From: Lysinibacillus sp. | GTDB lineage: Bacteria > Bacillota > Bacilli > Bacillales_A > Planococcaceae | Assembly (NCBI GenBank): GCA_012735355.1 | Contig: JAAYHP010000394.1 | Span: forward strand, 1 to 8,044 | Direction: 5' to 3' | Length of the DNA stretch: 8,044 bases | Shown here: one piece after another, positions 6,811 to 8,044 of the stretch | Layout: the number at the start of each line of letters is the position of its first letter | Numbering within the stretch: the stretch's first letter is position 1 | Notes under the pieces: generated by a model | What the model saw: the letters and a program-made list of their open reading frames with translations, nothing else | Database searches by the model: none | What the model was told of the DNA's origin: nothing | Program-made: the position numbers and the translations under genes

Positions 6811-6894
6811 GTTGTTACCCCTCTACGACGATTTGGTTTAAAAAATGAAAACGCTATCACATCTATTATTATCTCATAAAATTAAAGCAAAAAA

Positions 6895-6903
6895 TGTGGA
6901 TAA
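6895..6903 (-). promoter_or_regulatory. Consensus DnaA box
   Basis: The minus strand reads TTATCCACA, a full match to the classical DnaA-binding 9-mer, in the gap between the SRAP gene and the alarmone synthetase gene. I see only this one copy, with no cluster or AT-rich unwinding element, so it is not an origin. It could bind DnaA to regulate the downstream gene, or be a chance match. Confidence 0.35.
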
Positions 6904-6926
6904 GCTGTTTCATTCTTGACACCAAA

Positions 6927-7598
6927 TTATGAAATTTCTTCAATTAACTCTATACTATTGTTTTTAGGGGAATTTACTTTATCGGAAACTGGATAAGCTG
7001 TTAACAATTCTGAAGGATAAGGTACTAATAAATCTTTCAATCGATCCCGATCTTGAAATTGAGAATCAAGCCAAATTTGACGATATTCTTTTGGCAAAAT
7101 AACCGGCATACGGTCATGAATTGTCTGCATTAATTCATTGGAAGAAGTCGTTAAAATCGTACACGTATGTACTGCTCCCTCGGGACTTTGCCACGTATCC
7201 CACAAACCCGCCACCGCAAAAAGAGAATCGTCTTTCATTTTAATTCGCATAGGAATTTTCGATTTACCTTCTTTCTTCCATTCATAAAAAGAATCCATTG
7301 GGATAATACATCTTTTCCGAAAAAAAGACTGTTTGAAACTTGGTTTTTCATCTACCGTTTCAGATCTTGCATTAATCATTTTGTGCGCGAATTTATCGTC
7401 TTTTGCCCATGAAGGTATGAAACCCCACTTTAAATAACCCATTCGGTTTTTGCTACCGTCATGAATAATGGCAATTACTTGTTGTGACGGAGCAATATTA
7501 TAACTTTCCCTATAAAGTTCTTCTGGAATCGCCTTATCCACATCAAATTCTTCAAGGAGTTTTTCATAGGATGCAAAAAGGGTAAACCTACCGCACAT
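6927..7598 (-). CDS. SRAP-family abasic-site processing protein (YedK/HMCES type)
   Basis: This 223-residue protein is a full-length SOS response-associated peptidase (SRAP) domain. Family members crosslink through Cys2 to abasic sites in single-stranded DNA, shielding them from strand breakage. The key residues are present: C2 directly after the initiator Met (MCGRFTL), N76 in MINARSETVDEKPSF, E106 in FYEWKK and H161 in HDRMPVIL. The YNIAPSQ motif is at 33-39. Length matches B. subtilis YoqW/YoaM-type proteins. The ATG at 7598-7596 has GGAGGG (7609-7604) 6 nt upstream; keeping this start is essential because Cys2 is the reactive residue. A TATGAT -10-like hexamer (7638-7633) lies upstream with only a poor -35. 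I see no LexA-type operator, so SOS control is not supported here. Confidence 0.93.
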   Translation of the reverse strand: MCGRFTLFASYEKLLEEFDVDKAIPEELYRESYNIAPSQQVIAIIHDGSKNRMGYLKWGFIPSWAKDDKFAHKMINARSETVDEKPSFKQSFFRKRCIIPMDSFYEWKKEGKSKIPMRIKMKDDSLFAVAGLWDTWQSPEGAVHTCTILTTSSNELMQTIHDRMPVILPKEYRQIWLDSQFQDRDRLKDLLVPYPSELLTAYPVSDKVNSPKNNSIELIEEIS

Positions 7599-7612
7599 TA
7601 TAATCCCTCCAT

Positions 7613-7721
7613 AAACTCACTTCGTTATATTCATCATACATAAAAAGTTGGGAGAATAAACATTACTGACGAGGAAGGAAGTTTAGTGGATAAAGTATGG
7701 AAGAAGATGAAGGAGGAAGAA
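7613..7721. other. Intergenic stretch with a possible short plus-strand reading frame
   Basis: Between the SRAP gene and the terminator at 7722-7768 there is no recognised gene. On the plus strand, GGGAG (7650-7654) is followed after 7 nt by an ATT codon opening a frame that reads ITDEEGSLVDKVWKKMKEEE and ends at TAA (7722-7724). The residues are charged and look protein-like, but no standard start codon is placed correctly. It could be a remnant, a rare ATT-started peptide, or chance. Confidence 0.2.
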
Positions 7722-7768
7722 TAAAAATACGTTAATACTTACTATCGCTATAGATGTAAGTATTAACG
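7722..7768 (-). terminator. Intrinsic terminator of the right-edge membrane protein gene
   Basis: CGTTAATACTTAC (7730-7742) and GTAAGTATTAACG (7756-7768) form a perfect 13-bp stem. On the minus strand it is followed by TATTTTTAT (7729-7721). It begins 19 nt beyond the stop codon of the gene at 7788. The plus-strand tail (CTTCATTCC) is poor in T, so it acts mainly on minus-strand transcripts. Confidence 0.75.
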
Positions 7769-7787
7769 CTTCATTCCAGCATTATTT

Positions 7788-8024
7788 TCATTCCCATTTA
7801 GTCACCTTTGTTCTACTTTCTGAATTTACTTGATGGATTGAAATTGTTTGCTTCGCTAACTCTCTTTTCTTAGCATAAATTCTTTCTGGTAAATATTCAT
7901 AGAAATACTTAATAATAATCGTTGCTAATAAGATTGCAACAATGCCGAATAAAACAAATTCGACAAGATACGCAAAAAACACCCCCTTATTCATCCAGAC
8001 GATTTCTAACAAATTGGCATTCAT
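7788..8024 (-). CDS. Small single-span membrane protein of unknown function (start uncertain, may continue off the edge)
   Basis: I do not recognise this protein. From the ATG at 8024-8022 it is 78 residues: a short N-terminal segment, one strongly hydrophobic span at about residues 15-39 (VFFAYLVEF to LATIII), then a basic, polar tail (YLPERIYAKKRELAK and onward, about 35 residues). The charge pattern predicts the tail in the cytoplasm. I chose this ATG because GGGTGA lies just upstream and resembles the end of an AAGGAGGTGA site. A GTG two codons earlier (8030-8028) is an alternative. The frame has no stop between here and the window edge, so this could also be the C-terminus of a longer protein. 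A hairpin terminator follows 19 nt after the stop, so it is the last gene of its transcript. Confidence 0.6.
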   Translation of the reverse strand: MNANLLEIVWMNKGVFFAYLVEFVLFGIVAILLATIIIKYFYEYLPERIYAKKRELAKQTISIHQVNSESRTKVTKWE

Positions 8025-8044
8025 TTTCACCCACTCTTTCGTAC

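Noticed and set aside
6916..6921. TTGACA on the plus strand as a promoter -35
   Set aside because: No -10 hexamer lies at 16-18 nt; the nearest TATACT is about 29 nt away. It would also fire into the antisense strand of the SRAP gene.

Overview
This window looks like chromosomal DNA from a low-GC, endospore-forming member of the Bacillaceae. The evidence is the AT-rich composition, strong GGAGG-type ribosome binding sites, U-tailed hairpin terminators, and a cwlD-type spore-cortex amidase followed directly by a salA/mrp-type P-loop ATPase, a gene order known from Bacillus. I see no insertion sequence, phage gene, CRISPR array, tRNA or rRNA.

Layout, left to right. Positions 1-71 (minus) hold the first codons of a SalA/Mrp-like ATPase, downstream of cwlD (145-858, minus, TTG start). 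A hairpin terminator at 984-1022 closes a two-gene ABC exporter operon on the minus strand (4595 down to 1055). Its genes overlap by 8 bp and encode a YfiB/YfiC-like heterodimeric exporter. The stretch 4596-4977 has no protein gene. It carries the exporter's leader and likely promoter, a divergent sigma-A-like promoter, a complete cobalamin riboswitch (4727-4875), an intrinsic terminator (4900-4952) and the cobT ribosome binding site. cobT (4978-6075, plus) is the only gene behind the riboswitch. It ends in a perfect hairpin that also ends the convergent small alarmone synthetase gene (6088-6750, minus, RelP/YwaC type). Upstream of that lie an SRAP/YedK-type abasic-site-crosslinking protein (6927-7598, minus), a hairpin terminator (7722-7768), and a small single-membrane-span protein of unknown function whose frame stays open to the right edge.

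How the parts work together. The genes form separate short units rather than one pathway: cortex maturation (cwlD), efflux (the ABC pair), vitamin B12 lower-ligand activation under B12 feedback (riboswitch-cobT), and two stress or genome-maintenance genes (alarmone synthetase, SRAP). The best internal logic is in the ABC pair, where the changes in both subunits fall on the same ATP site, as in known heterodimeric exporters.

I did not find a clearly new system. The observations most worth checking are: (1) an in-frame TAA that separates a well-initiated 15-codon reading frame from the alarmone synthetase, whose own ATG lacks a good ribosome binding site; (2) a consensus-matching DnaA box just upstream of that gene; (3) a short plus-strand reading frame with a good ribosome binding site but an ATT first codon at 7662-7724; (4) the unidentified membrane protein at the right edge.
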